Source: Gammaproteobacteria bacterium
Lineage (GTDB): Bacteria > Pseudomonadota > Gammaproteobacteria > Thiohalobacterales > Thiohalobacteraceae
DNA: 39,993 nucleotides
Direction of reading: 5' to 3'
Assembly (NCBI GenBank): GCA_016218375.1
Contig: JACREG010000056.1
Coordinates: 1-39,993 of the forward strand
Under the pieces are notes generated by a model that saw nothing but the letters and a program-made list of their open reading frames with translations, made no database searches and was not told where the DNA came from. Made by a program: the position numbers and the translations under genes. This document shows, in pieces, positions 19,385 to 26,966 of this stretch (the stretch's first letter is position 1; each line of letters begins with the position of its first letter).

Positions 19385-19771
19385 CTACTCGACCGAAGCG
19401 CCCTTTTCTTGCAGGAGGGCGCGCAGTACCGAGCGATGGCAGTGGTCCTCATCCTCGCAGTAGCACCCAACGGAGAAGTTCGTCTGGCGCGATAGCGTGG
19501 CGAGCAGCTCAAGTGCGTGGCTGCTTTCCGGTGTTCCCATTTCAGCGCGGTACTTTTTCTTGAAGGATGTCCACTCCGCGTCCGTCTTGGCCTGTTGACC
19601 GAGCTTTATGGTCTCAACACTCGGTGCCAAGTTGGGGAACCATACGTCGTACCAATTATGAGAAGCGAACTCCGTTTTCGGAACACCGCGTGGGGGACGG
19701 CGCACAGTGCCGATGCGGACGCCTTCGTTCTTGGCTCTCGGAGTCCCGAGTCTGACGACACGAACGACCAT
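19385..19771 (-). CDS. DUF488 family protein; ORF sits like a terminal integron cassette
   Basis: MVVRVVRLGTPRAKNEGVRIGTVRRPPRGV...VGCYCEDEDHCHRSVLRALLQEKG; start lies 20 bp past attC site 1. Confidence 0.8.
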   Translation of the reverse strand: MVVRVVRLGTPRAKNEGVRIGTVRRPPRGVPKTEFASHNWYDVWFPNLAPSVETIKLGQQAKTDAEWTSFKKKYRAEMGTPESSHALELLATLSRQTNFSVGCYCEDEDHCHRSVLRALLQEKGASVE

Positions 19772-19790
19772 GCGACCTCCGGGCTATGAT

Positions 19791-19857
19791 GCATAACGGC
19801 CCGCTTCACGGGCGGCGGCGCGTTAGCGACGCCGTCCCGTGGAAGCGGTGGTTATGT
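19791..19857 (-). repeat. Integron attC site 1 (67 bp)
   Basis: GCATAAC-GGCCCGCTTCACGGGCGGC...GCCGTCCCGTGGAAGCGGTG-GTTATGT; long imperfect palindrome at the 3' end of ORF 19862-20368. Confidence 0.85.
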
Positions 19858-19861
19858 GTGT

Positions 19862-20368
19862 TTATTTCTTCTTGATGCATTCGCAGCCTTGTTGTGGACA
19901 GCTTTCTTTGAATTGAAAGTAGGCCATGCCACCATCAGTGACTGTTTCGGCGTATACGATTTTTTCTTTTTCAACATCATAAATGATGTCAGTGCCTACA
20001 ATCTTTCCCCACCACGGCCGCATAAGCAGAAGTTTTTCGTTAATCCATTTTGTTTCAGATAACCCGAAAAGGTCAGTGAATTTAATTTGAATAAGATGAT
20101 CCTTCTCGGCATAGATGGTTATCTTTGCTTCAGGCCGCCCCGGACCCTCAAACACAAAGAAATAGCCCTTATTGGGTGAATACACACCCGGCTTCGGTTT
20201 CTCTGCCTTTACTGACGTAATAGCAACATTCTTTTGCCAACGGTCGGATTTGTTCTCGCCGTGAAAAAAACGGGGCTCGGACCAGCAGTCGGGCGCAAGC
20301 CCAGGCCAGCCTTCTGCGTAGACTGCGACAGACAGAGTTGCTGCGAGCAAACTAAAGACAATTCTCAT
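19862..20368 (-). CDS. Hypothetical exported cassette protein
   Basis: MRIVFSLLAATLSVAVYAEGWPG signal peptide; Cys-rich tail CPQQGCECIKKK; lies between attC sites 2 and 1. Confidence 0.7.
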   Translation of the reverse strand: MRIVFSLLAATLSVAVYAEGWPGLAPDCWSEPRFFHGENKSDRWQKNVAITSVKAEKPKPGVYSPNKGYFFVFEGPGRPEAKITIYAEKDHLIQIKFTDLFGLSETKWINEKLLLMRPWWGKIVGTDIIYDVEKEKIVYAETVTDGGMAYFQFKESCPQQGCECIKKK

Positions 20369-20379
20369 GGTGTGAACGC

Positions 20380-20457
20380 ACATAACGTTTGACTTAAGCG
20401 GACCGTGGAGGACGGCGAAGCCGGCCGGAACGGGTCCGCTTGAAGGAAGGGTTAGGC
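20380..20457 (-). repeat. Integron attC site 2 (78 bp)
   Basis: ACATAAC-GTTTGACTTAAGCGGACC...GGGTCCGCTTGAAGGAAGG-GTTAGGC. Confidence 0.9.
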
Positions 20458-20475
20458 AGCAACGCGATTGGCATG

Positions 20476-20904
20476 CTATTGACTCCTGACTGCAGGCGAA
20501 CAGTAAAACTGCCTGCTACCTAGCTTAATGGCGTGGGATAGATCGCATTTGATCTCAAGCTTGTTGGGAGCGTAGCCGACACCCGCCTCCGAGTAGCCTG
20601 TGTACTCTTTTCCATCAACGGTAATCTGAACTGAGTAGGCATAAAGAGGATCGCCAATGAGTGTGGCCGTGAACAGAAGCTTTCGGATGGCCTCTGTAGC
20701 AAAGCGGCCATCTCGGCCTGTTGCGGCGGAGTGAACTGCCTCTGCGAACTGGCCCGATACGCGCACCTCTGCTCTTTCGACTGGCACACCTTCTTGCGTG
20801 ACCACTCCGGAAACAGCCGGGGCGTAGTAGCGATAGTTCGGGAACGGAACGCAACCACTTAGCGAAGCCGAGACAAGCAGTAGAAGTGGGAATCGCATTG
20901 CCAT
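20476..20904 (-). CDS. Hypothetical cassette lipoprotein
   Basis: MAMRFPLLLLVSASLSGCVPF lipobox LSGC; SGVVTQEGVPVERAEVRV resembles a carboxypeptidase-regulatory-like beta domain. Confidence 0.7.
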   Translation of the reverse strand: MAMRFPLLLLVSASLSGCVPFPNYRYYAPAVSGVVTQEGVPVERAEVRVSGQFAEAVHSAATGRDGRFATEAIRKLLFTATLIGDPLYAYSVQITVDGKEYTGYSEAGVGYAPNKLEIKCDLSHAIKLGSRQFYCSPAVRSQ

Positions 20905-20914
20905 GATTCTTGCT

Positions 20915-20995
20915 GCCTAACGTTCAAGGTAAGGGGCTGGCTGGAGGCGGGCAAAGCCCGCTGTAAGCCAGTCCCGCTTGACCGTAGTGTTAGGG
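20915..20995 (-). repeat. Integron attC site 3 (81 bp)
   Basis: GCCTAAC-GTTCAAGGTAAGGGGCTGGCT...AAGCCAGTCCCGCTTGACCGTAGT-GTTAGGG. Confidence 0.9.
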
Positions 20996-21277
20996 CTATA
21001 GGGTGCCATGCTCGATTTCTTGCAGATAGATGAACTCTGGCGCTTTTACCCCCGCTTTTTTTCTGATTTCTACCAACTCGGGTGACTCGAAAAAACGGCG
21101 CGCATTGTCCAGTGACGACCAAGCTGAAAAATGGACTATGTTGTTTGCGTCATTGTCGTAGCGCAGCAATTGATAGCTGATTTCACCGGCAGATTTTCTG
21201 ATAGCGGACGCTTGGTCGAAAACTGACTTCCATGCGGGGTAGGATTCGACCTCATGAATGATTAAGACGTGTTGCAT
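20996..21277 (-). CDS. Small cassette protein, probable ABM-like ferredoxin-fold (antibiotic biosynthesis monooxygenase-type)
   Basis: MQHVLIIHEVESYPAWKSVFDQASAIRKSAGEISYQLLRYDNDANNIVHFSAWSSLDNARRFFESPELVEIRKKAGV; stop codon abuts attC3. Confidence 0.7.
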   Translation of the reverse strand: MQHVLIIHEVESYPAWKSVFDQASAIRKSAGEISYQLLRYDNDANNIVHFSAWSSLDNARRFFESPELVEIRKKAGVKAPEFIYLQEIEHGTL

Positions 21278-21298
21278 ATTTCCCCTTTGGTTGAATGG

Positions 21299-21376
21299 CC
21301 CTAACGTGGAGCTAAGGGGCGCGCCGTAGGCGCGTCCCAGCGACCGAAGGGAGCGACCTTGAGCGAATGGTTAGGC
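21299..21376 (-). repeat. Integron attC site 4 (78 bp)
   Basis: CCCTAAC-GTGGAGCTAAGGGGCGCGCC...GGGAGCGACCTTGAGCGAATG-GTTAGGC. Confidence 0.85.
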
Positions 21377-21919
21377 CGCACGCAGTCCTCTAATAAGAGG
21401 GCTACGGTAATCTGGGTCTTTCTCATTCCACCACACAAACCCATTTGCAAGATCAACATTAAAGAAGCTCTCGTAGTAATCATCTTCATTGAACGGTTCC
21501 TGATCCCTTCCAAAGAGCTTTAGCTTTACCGTGTGACACGCAAGATCCGTATCTTGCTGATGTAACGCGATGGCAGTAAATGTCTCCTCAGGGATCATCC
21601 TGAGTCCCACATCGCCTATTTCGTAAAGTTTGGCAATGACACTGATCAGGCGATCGCTGATCGCACCAAGCGATCGGAAACTAACGCCATACGGGTACAC
21701 ATGTTTCTTAATGAGGTTCATATCGCCGTCAAATCCTGGCTCCACTTGCTTAACTAGCTTAACCGCAACACCGACACGCTCTTCCTCATGAGAAGCAAGA
21801 ATGTTGAAGTAATAGTATTCGCGGTCCGACTTTAGGCCATCAATTTTGAAGACGCAGTCAACGAATCCATCTTCGCTATATTGGGTCAGAACAGGTAAAT
21901 TATTCTTGTCGACTAGCAC
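21371..21919 (-). CDS. Hypothetical cassette protein
   Basis: 182 aa MLVDKNNLPVLTQYSEDGFVDCVFKIDGLKSDREYYYFNILASHEEERVGVAVKLVKQ...; its stop region overlaps the end of attC4. Confidence 0.7.
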   Translation of the reverse strand: MLVDKNNLPVLTQYSEDGFVDCVFKIDGLKSDREYYYFNILASHEEERVGVAVKLVKQVEPGFDGDMNLIKKHVYPYGVSFRSLGAISDRLISVIAKLYEIGDVGLRMIPEETFTAIALHQQDTDLACHTVKLKLFGRDQEPFNEDDYYESFFNVDLANGFVWWNEKDPDYRSPLIRGLRAA

Positions 21920-21935
21920 GATGTGCTCCCCTGCG

Positions 21936-22005
21936 GCCTAACGTAGAAGTCACCGGCGCTGCGCGGCTTTATCGCGCAGCGTCCGTGTGGACTGCCGGGT
22001 TGGGC
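21936..22005 (-). repeat. Integron attC site 5 (70 bp)
   Basis: GCCTAAC-GTAGAAGTCACCGGCGCTGCGCGGC...GCGCAGCGTCCGTGTGGACTGCCGG-GTTGGGC. Confidence 0.85.
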
Positions 22006-22016
22006 ACCAGCGGCCG

Positions 22017-22520
22017 CTAAATTTTGAAAGCATCGGCGTTTGCCACCTTTCCACGAAGCATTTTCTTCCACAAATCAGCACGCCGTTTCTCGGGAAGCTT
22101 TTTCCATGGAATGAGTACGATGCCAGCCTCGCGATAATTTCCTTTGGCGCGCATGGCGGCATAGTTCTCTGCGCGGGTAACTATGTGAACGTGCTCGAAC
22201 TCGACAAGTGTTTTAATGAATGCATCGGGAGCACTCAGTCGTTCGGTACGATGTTTCTCGACAAGCGCGGTGAGCGTAGTTTGAATGCGTTTGAAGTGCT
22301 CAAGCATTAGCGGGCCATCGCTTTCTGCCGCTGCGGCCTCCGAAACCTTGCCGGTAAAGCGCCGAAGTTTGCGCTTCACGGCCTCGGCCATGATGTGCGT
22401 GTACCAAGCGCGCGCACGCCCAGGAGTGACATTGGGGCGCTTAGAAAGCCACATTACTTCCTCGTAGATCGACTTCAACGCCGCGTGCAGTTGAGGATCA
22501 AGGTCAGGTGGCGAACTCAT
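22017..22520 (-). CDS. Hypothetical cassette protein, basic and helical
   Basis: MSSPPDLDPQLHAALKSIYEEVMWLSKRPNVTPGRARAWYTHIMAEAVKRKLRRFTGKVSEAAAAESD... Confidence 0.65.
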   Translation of the reverse strand: MSSPPDLDPQLHAALKSIYEEVMWLSKRPNVTPGRARAWYTHIMAEAVKRKLRRFTGKVSEAAAAESDGPLMLEHFKRIQTTLTALVEKHRTERLSAPDAFIKTLVEFEHVHIVTRAENYAAMRAKGNYREAGIVLIPWKKLPEKRRADLWKKMLRGKVANADAFKI

Positions 22521-22526
22521 TCTGGT

Positions 22527-22596
22527 GCCCAACATGTGAGTAGACCGCCGCAGCGGTATTTAATTACGGCCGCCGCGGTCTAAGTCTGGGTTAATG
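22527..22596 (-). repeat. Candidate integron attC site 6 (70 bp, less canonical right core)
   Basis: GCCCAAC-ATGTGAGTAGACCGCCGC...GCGGTCTAAGTCTGG-GTTAATG; TAGACCGC arms equidistant from both cores. Confidence 0.65.
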
Positions 22597-22800
22597 AAAA
22601 ATGCTTTCCAGGTCTTCTGCTTATCCGACCTGAGAAATCCGTATTAGACCGCAGCAGCAGTCTAATGCCATAAATCCCTGCATATGCCGCTGGAGCGGCT
22701 TTTGTCGCCCACCGGAGCGGTCTAAATCAGCGTTGCTGCAAATTTTGGTTGTCTCCATGCTTTGGCAATACCGGAAAAAGAGATCGGGTCCGCATTAAGT

Positions 22801-23109
22801 TCAGTCCATAATCCTTCCTGAAATGTCTTCCAGAAGTCGTTTACCGTGAATAACTGCAACGACAAGAATCCGCGTGGCTTCGATTCGATATACTAGGCGG
22901 TAACTGTATATGAACCGCTCTCTGATTTTTTCGTCCCCGATCTCCGGCACAATGCGCCCGATCAACGGGAAGCCAGGGATGCTCCGGGCTGTCGTCAGAA
23001 TTTCAGTGACGACTGCTATAGCGTAGAACTCGGAATCCCGGGCGATATAGTCTGCGATCGATACCAAGTCTTCTGTAGCTTCAGGCGACCACTCTATTTC
23101 GATATCCAC
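22801..23109 (-). CDS. Type II toxin, RelE/ParE superfamily
   Basis: VDIEIEWSPEATEDLVSIADYIARDSEFYAIAVVTEILTTARSIPGFPLIGRIVPEIGDEKIRERFIYSYRLVYRIEATRILVVAVIHGKRLL; GTG start 23109 overlaps the antitoxin end. Confidence 0.88.
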   Translation of the reverse strand: MDIEIEWSPEATEDLVSIADYIARDSEFYAIAVVTEILTTARSIPGFPLIGRIVPEIGDEKIRERFIYSYRLVYRIEATRILVVAVIHGKRLLEDISGRIMD

Positions 23110-23282
23110 TTGGAAAGCTTCCTTTCTACTTCGTCCTGACTCAGCGTACCTTCCTGGCTGGCGCGCTCGATTCCTTTGTTGATCTTCTCGACAACATACA
23201 GGTGGTACTGGATGTCTTCCAGGGAGCAATCATCTGGAAGTTTGTCCAGAAGTGCTTTCACGTCGTCTTTCGCGGTGCTCAT
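23094..23282 (-). CDS. Cognate antitoxin of the RelE/ParE-type module
   Basis: 62 aa MSTAKDDVKALLDKLPDDCSLEDIQYHLYVVEKINKGIERASQEGTLSQDEVERKLSKWISK; translationally overlapping with the toxin. Confidence 0.85.
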   Translation of the reverse strand: MSTAKDDVKALLDKLPDDCSLEDIQYHLYVVEKINKGIERASQEGTLSQDEVERKLSKWISK

Positions 23283-23451
23283 TACTTGTGGCCCTGGGCA
23301 GATATCGATGGTGGCTGTGTTGGTCGGGATGTTGAAAATCTGGACTAGATCGCCTGGCTTGGCAAGTGTTTTTCGAAGGGGTTTGTATTCGGGGGGCGGG
23401 GGAGACTCGCCTAGTCAAGGTCGCACCAGTTCCTCTTGATAAGGCTTTTTC

Positions 23452-23470
23452 AAAGCCCGACCGGGCTTTT
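23452..23470 (-). terminator. Probable intrinsic terminator downstream of the YkgJ-family gene
   Basis: AAAGCCC-GACC-GGGCTTT stem flanked by A/T tracts. Confidence 0.5.
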
Positions 23471-23533
23471 AAAGTATTAGCGGTATTTTTAAAAAGCGCC
23501 GACTGTCGTGAGTCTCGGAACGCATCGGCAAGC

Positions 23534-23788
23534 CTACGGACGCGTCGCAATCTCCAGCTCTGCTATCCACGCCAACGCATACTCGCGATCCTCGCCGCAC
23601 ATTTCCAGATCGGGTTTGAGTCCGGCGCAACACTTCGGCCTCTCCGGTTGATCGAAGATCGCGCAGCGCAGGTCGTCGGTGAGTTGTACGCAGCGCACGC
23701 CGGCGGGTTTGCCGTTGGGCATGCCGGGGATGGGTGTGGTGATGGACAAGGCGATGCAGCAGGCACCGCAGTGGGGGCGGCAGTTCAT
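23534..23788 (-). CDS. YkgJ family cysteine cluster protein
   Basis: MNCRPHCGACCIALSITTPIPGMPNGKPAGVRCVQLTDDLRCAIFDQPERPKCC. Confidence 0.88.
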   Translation of the reverse strand: MNCRPHCGACCIALSITTPIPGMPNGKPAGVRCVQLTDDLRCAIFDQPERPKCCAGLKPDLEMCGEDREYALAWIAELEIATRP

Positions 23789-23795
23789 GGTGATA

Positions 23796-24173
23796 TCACG
23801 TACTCAGTTTGGCCAGGACTTCGCTATCGGAAAGTGCGTGCCCGACCCAGACGACGACTTTTCTCGCGCCTGCGCCGGCGGCCAGTTCGTGGAGTGCGCG
23901 TTCTTCAACTTCCGATAAACCGTCTTCGCACTTCTCCAGGGGATGAATGACTGCCACGGGGCTCGGCGCGAAGAGTTGTCCTGCGTAGAGTGACTTTATG
24001 GCCGCCTTGAGTGTCTCGTGCGCGGCGAGAAATTGTCCGACGAGAAGGCGCGATGTCGTGAAGGGTGTCGGCGAGACCGCGCTCAGGGACTTTCCGCTTT
24101 CAATGTGTTTGAGGTCGAACCGGTTGGGGTGGACTTTAATGTAGAGGGTGTTCTTGAATGGATTTCTAAACAT
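23796..24173 (-). CDS. Conserved hypothetical protein
   Basis: 126 aa MFRNPFKNTLYIKVHPNRFDLKHIESGKSLSAVSPTPFTTSRLLVGQFLAAHETLKAAIKSLYAGQLFAPSPVAVIHPLEKCEDGLSEVEERALHELAAGAGARKVVVWVG. Confidence 0.7.
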   Translation of the reverse strand: MFRNPFKNTLYIKVHPNRFDLKHIESGKSLSAVSPTPFTTSRLLVGQFLAAHETLKAAIKSLYAGQLFAPSPVAVIHPLEKCEDGLSEVEERALHELAAGAGARKVVVWVGHALSDSEVLAKLST

Positions 24174-24287
24174 GATCGTTTGCGAGCGGGTCTGGCGCAT
24201 CGGGCGCGGGGCATTGCGCCGTAGGATGTCAGGCCGAACCTTTCGGCGCAAGCGCCTCACCTTCAGGCCGCGCCTACAGATACGCAC

Positions 24288-24312
24288 GGGGACAGATTTG
24301 AAATCTGTCCCC
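24288..24312. repeat. Perfect palindrome GGGGACAGATTT-G-AAATCTGTCCCC
   Basis: 12-bp arms around a central G, intergenic. Confidence 0.9.
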
Positions 24313-24323
24313 TCGGCTGACTC

Positions 24324-24944
24324 TTAACCGCCGACGCGCAACAGAATGGCGTCGAGCTGGTTTTCCTTGAGACGCGCGCGCGCGGTGTTCAGTGCATTGA
24401 GATCGCTGAACGGGCCGACGCGGACGCGGTGCCAGGTCTCTTTGTTATTGATGGTGACGGTCTGGATGTCGGATTGCAGGCCGAGCAGGGCGAGTTTGGC
24501 TTTCAGTTGGTCGGCCTGTTGCCGGGTGCGGAACGAGCCGGCTTGCAATAAATAGGTGCCGGGCGCTTCGACTTGGGGAACGCCTTCGCGCGGTTGCCCG
24601 GTGATTTCCTGCTCCGGCACTGGTACTTCCATCTCGGGGAGGATGGTGTAGAAATCGAAGCGCGGTTTGGCCGGCGGGGGCAGCGCCTTCGCGGGCTCGG
24701 TTTTGCGTACCGCGCGCGCGTCTTGCTGCGCGGTCGGTACGTTCAGGGACTGGCTGGTCTGCGCCGGTGTCGCGGGTGTGCTCGCCGCGGTCGGTTGTGC
24801 GGCGGGACGCTGTTGCAGATAAAACAGGAAGGCGACGAACAGGCCGATGGCCAGTCCGGCGAGCAGCCACAGCCAACCGGGCGGGCTCTGCTGTTTGCGT
24901 CGGCGGCGGGGTGTGCTGGTTCTGTGTTTGTAATCGCGTGGCAT
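24324..24944 (-). CDS. SPOR domain-containing membrane protein
   Basis: Basic N-term, TM WLWLLAGLAIGLFVAFLFYL, Pro-rich linker, C-terminal YLLQAGSFRTRQQADQLKAKLALLGLQSDIQTV SPOR domain; adjacent to argS. Confidence 0.9.
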   Translation of the reverse strand: MPRDYKHRTSTPRRRRKQQSPPGWLWLLAGLAIGLFVAFLFYLQQRPAAQPTAASTPATPAQTSQSLNVPTAQQDARAVRKTEPAKALPPPAKPRFDFYTILPEMEVPVPEQEITGQPREGVPQVEAPGTYLLQAGSFRTRQQADQLKAKLALLGLQSDIQTVTINNKETWHRVRVGPFSDLNALNTARARLKENQLDAILLRVGG

Positions 24945-24987
24945 CGTTCAACTGCGGGGAACCGCTGCCGGTTCCGCCGGATCTCGT

Positions 24988-26760
24988 CTACATGCTGTCC
25001 GGCGCGGAAACGCCCAACAGGCCCAAGCCGTTGGCCAGAACCTGGCGGGTGGCCTGAATCAGATTCAAGCGCGCGTTGCGCAGCGCGCTGTCCTCGACCA
25101 GGAACTGATGGGCGTTGTAATAGGTGTGAAAATCGTTGGCCAGTTCGCGCAGGTAATGGGCGATCTGATGCGGTTCGTGATTGACGGCCGCGTTCTCGAT
25201 CACTTCCGGATAGCGCGACAGGCTGACCAGCAGGTCGATCTCGTGCGATTCGGTGAGGCGCTGCAAGTTCGCGGCGCCTTCGAGCGCGTTCCAGGCGATG
25301 CCTTTGTCGGCCATCTGCCGCATCACGCTCATCACGCGCGCGTGCGCGTACTGGATGTAATACACCGGATTGTCGGCCGACTGCGATTTGGCCAGATCGA
25401 GATCGAAGTCCAGATGCTGTTCGCATTTGCGCATTACATAGAAGAAGCGGCAGGCATCTTTGCCCACTTCCTGACGCAGTTCGCGCAGGGTGACGAATTC
25501 GCCGGAGCGCGTCGACATTTGCGCCTTCTCGCCGCCGCGATACAGGATCGCGAACTGCACCAGCAGCACGTCGAGCTTGGCCGGGTCGTCGCCGATGGCG
25601 GCCAGCGCGGCCTTCACACGCGGCACATAGCCGTGATGATCGGCGCCCCACACGTCGATGACGCGCGTATAGCCGCGTTCCATCTTGTTCATGTGATAGG
25701 CGATGTCGGAGGCGAAATAGGTGGTCTGACCGTTGTCGCGCACCACCACGCGGTCCTTCTCGTCGCCGTAGTCGGTGGAGCGGAACCACAACGCGCCGTC
25801 TTTTTCGTAGACGTGGCCGCTGGTCTTCAGGCGTTCAAGGGTGCGCGCAACGGTACCGTTATCGGTGAGCGAGCGTTCGGAGAACCACTCGGCGTATTCC
25901 ACGCCGAACTCGGACAAATCGTGGCGGATGTCGTCGAGGATGGTGTTGAGACCGAGATCGAACACTTCGCGGTAGCGTTCCGGGCCGAGCAGTTCGCGTG
26001 CGCGCGCGATCAGCGCGTCGATGTGCTGTTCCTTGTCGCCGCTGCCATTGGGGCCTTTGCCTTCGTCGGCGGGGATATCCTTGAAGACTTTGGCGGCACT
26101 GTGGCGCAATGCGCCGGCATGCGTGCGATGCAAGGTCGCGGCGATGTCCCAGACGTAATCGCCTTTGTAGCCGTTGCTCGGAAAGTCGAAGATCTCGCCG
26201 CACAGATCCAGATAACGCAAGTAGACGCTCGTGCCGAGGATGTCCATCTGCCGGCCAGCGTCGTTCACATAATATTCGCGATGCACGCGATAGCCGACCG
26301 CTTCCAATAAATCGGCGACGGCTGCGCCATACGCGGCGCCGCGACCGTGACCGACGTGCAGTGGGCCGGTCGGATTGGCGGATACGAATTCGACTTGGAT
26401 GGAGCGCTCGGCGCCGAGGTCGCTGCGACCGAATTGCGCGCCCCGTTCCAGCACGTCGCCGATCACGCTGTGATAGGCGGAGGGACTCAGATAAAAATTG
26501 ATGAAGCCTGGTCCGGCGATCTCGACCTTCGCGACCTGCGCGGAGGACGGCAGCGCGGCGACGATCTTCTCGGCGATGTCGCGCGGTTTGGCGCGCGCGG
26601 CCTTGGCCAGGGTCATCGCCACATTGCTGGCGAAGTCGCCGTGGGCGCGGTCGCGGGTACGCTCGATCTGGATGACGATGTCGATATCGTCCGGGAGACC
26701 GCCGCCCGCTTGCAGGCCGTGCACGGCATCGGTCAGGAGCTGTTCGAGGTGTCGCTTCAT
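24988..26760 (-). CDS. argS: Arginine--tRNA ligase
   Basis: [54 protein letters not shown]-term [38 protein letters not shown]. Confidence 0.97.
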   Translation of the reverse strand: MKRHLEQLLTDAVHGLQAGGGLPDDIDIVIQIERTRDRAHGDFASNVAMTLAKAARAKPRDIAEKIVAALPSSAQVAKVEIAGPGFINFYLSPSAYHSVIGDVLERGAQFGRSDLGAERSIQVEFVSANPTGPLHVGHGRGAAYGAAVADLLEAVGYRVHREYYVNDAGRQMDILGTSVYLRYLDLCGEIFDFPSNGYKGDYVWDIAATLHRTHAGALRHSAAKVFKDIPADEGKGPNGSGDKEQHIDALIARARELLGPERYREVFDLGLNTILDDIRHDLSEFGVEYAEWFSERSLTDNGTVARTLERLKTSGHVYEKDGALWFRSTDYGDEKDRVVVRDNGQTTYFASDIAYHMNKMERGYTRVIDVWGADHHGYVPRVKAALAAIGDDPAKLDVLLVQFAILYRGGEKAQMSTRSGEFVTLRELRQEVGKDACRFFYVMRKCEQHLDFDLDLAKSQSADNPVYYIQYAHARVMSVMRQMADKGIAWNALEGAANLQRLTESHEIDLLVSLSRYPEVIENAAVNHEPHQIAHYLRELANDFHTYYNAHQFLVEDSALRNARLNLIQATRQVLANGLGLLGVSAPDSM

Positions 26761-26886
26761 GGTGAATGAATGCCGGGATTTGCCGCGATCAAAGGGTGTG
26801 CGGGAAGGCGGCTATTATCCCGGCTCACCGGATTTGTGCAATGGATGGATTCCGCCCTGCTCGAACAAGTTCTGCGCGGGCTAACT

Positions 26887-26917
26887 GCGAGGGGGAGATT
26901 CCTGCTCTCCCCCTCGC
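26887..26917. repeat. Perfect 12-bp hairpin between priA and argS
   Basis: GCGAGGGGGAGA-TTCCTGC-TCTCCCCCTCGC. Confidence 0.75.
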
Positions 26918-26966
26918 AACCTCCATCGGTAAGGAAAGGCGCTCTGCCGGGGCGGTGCGGTACGCC

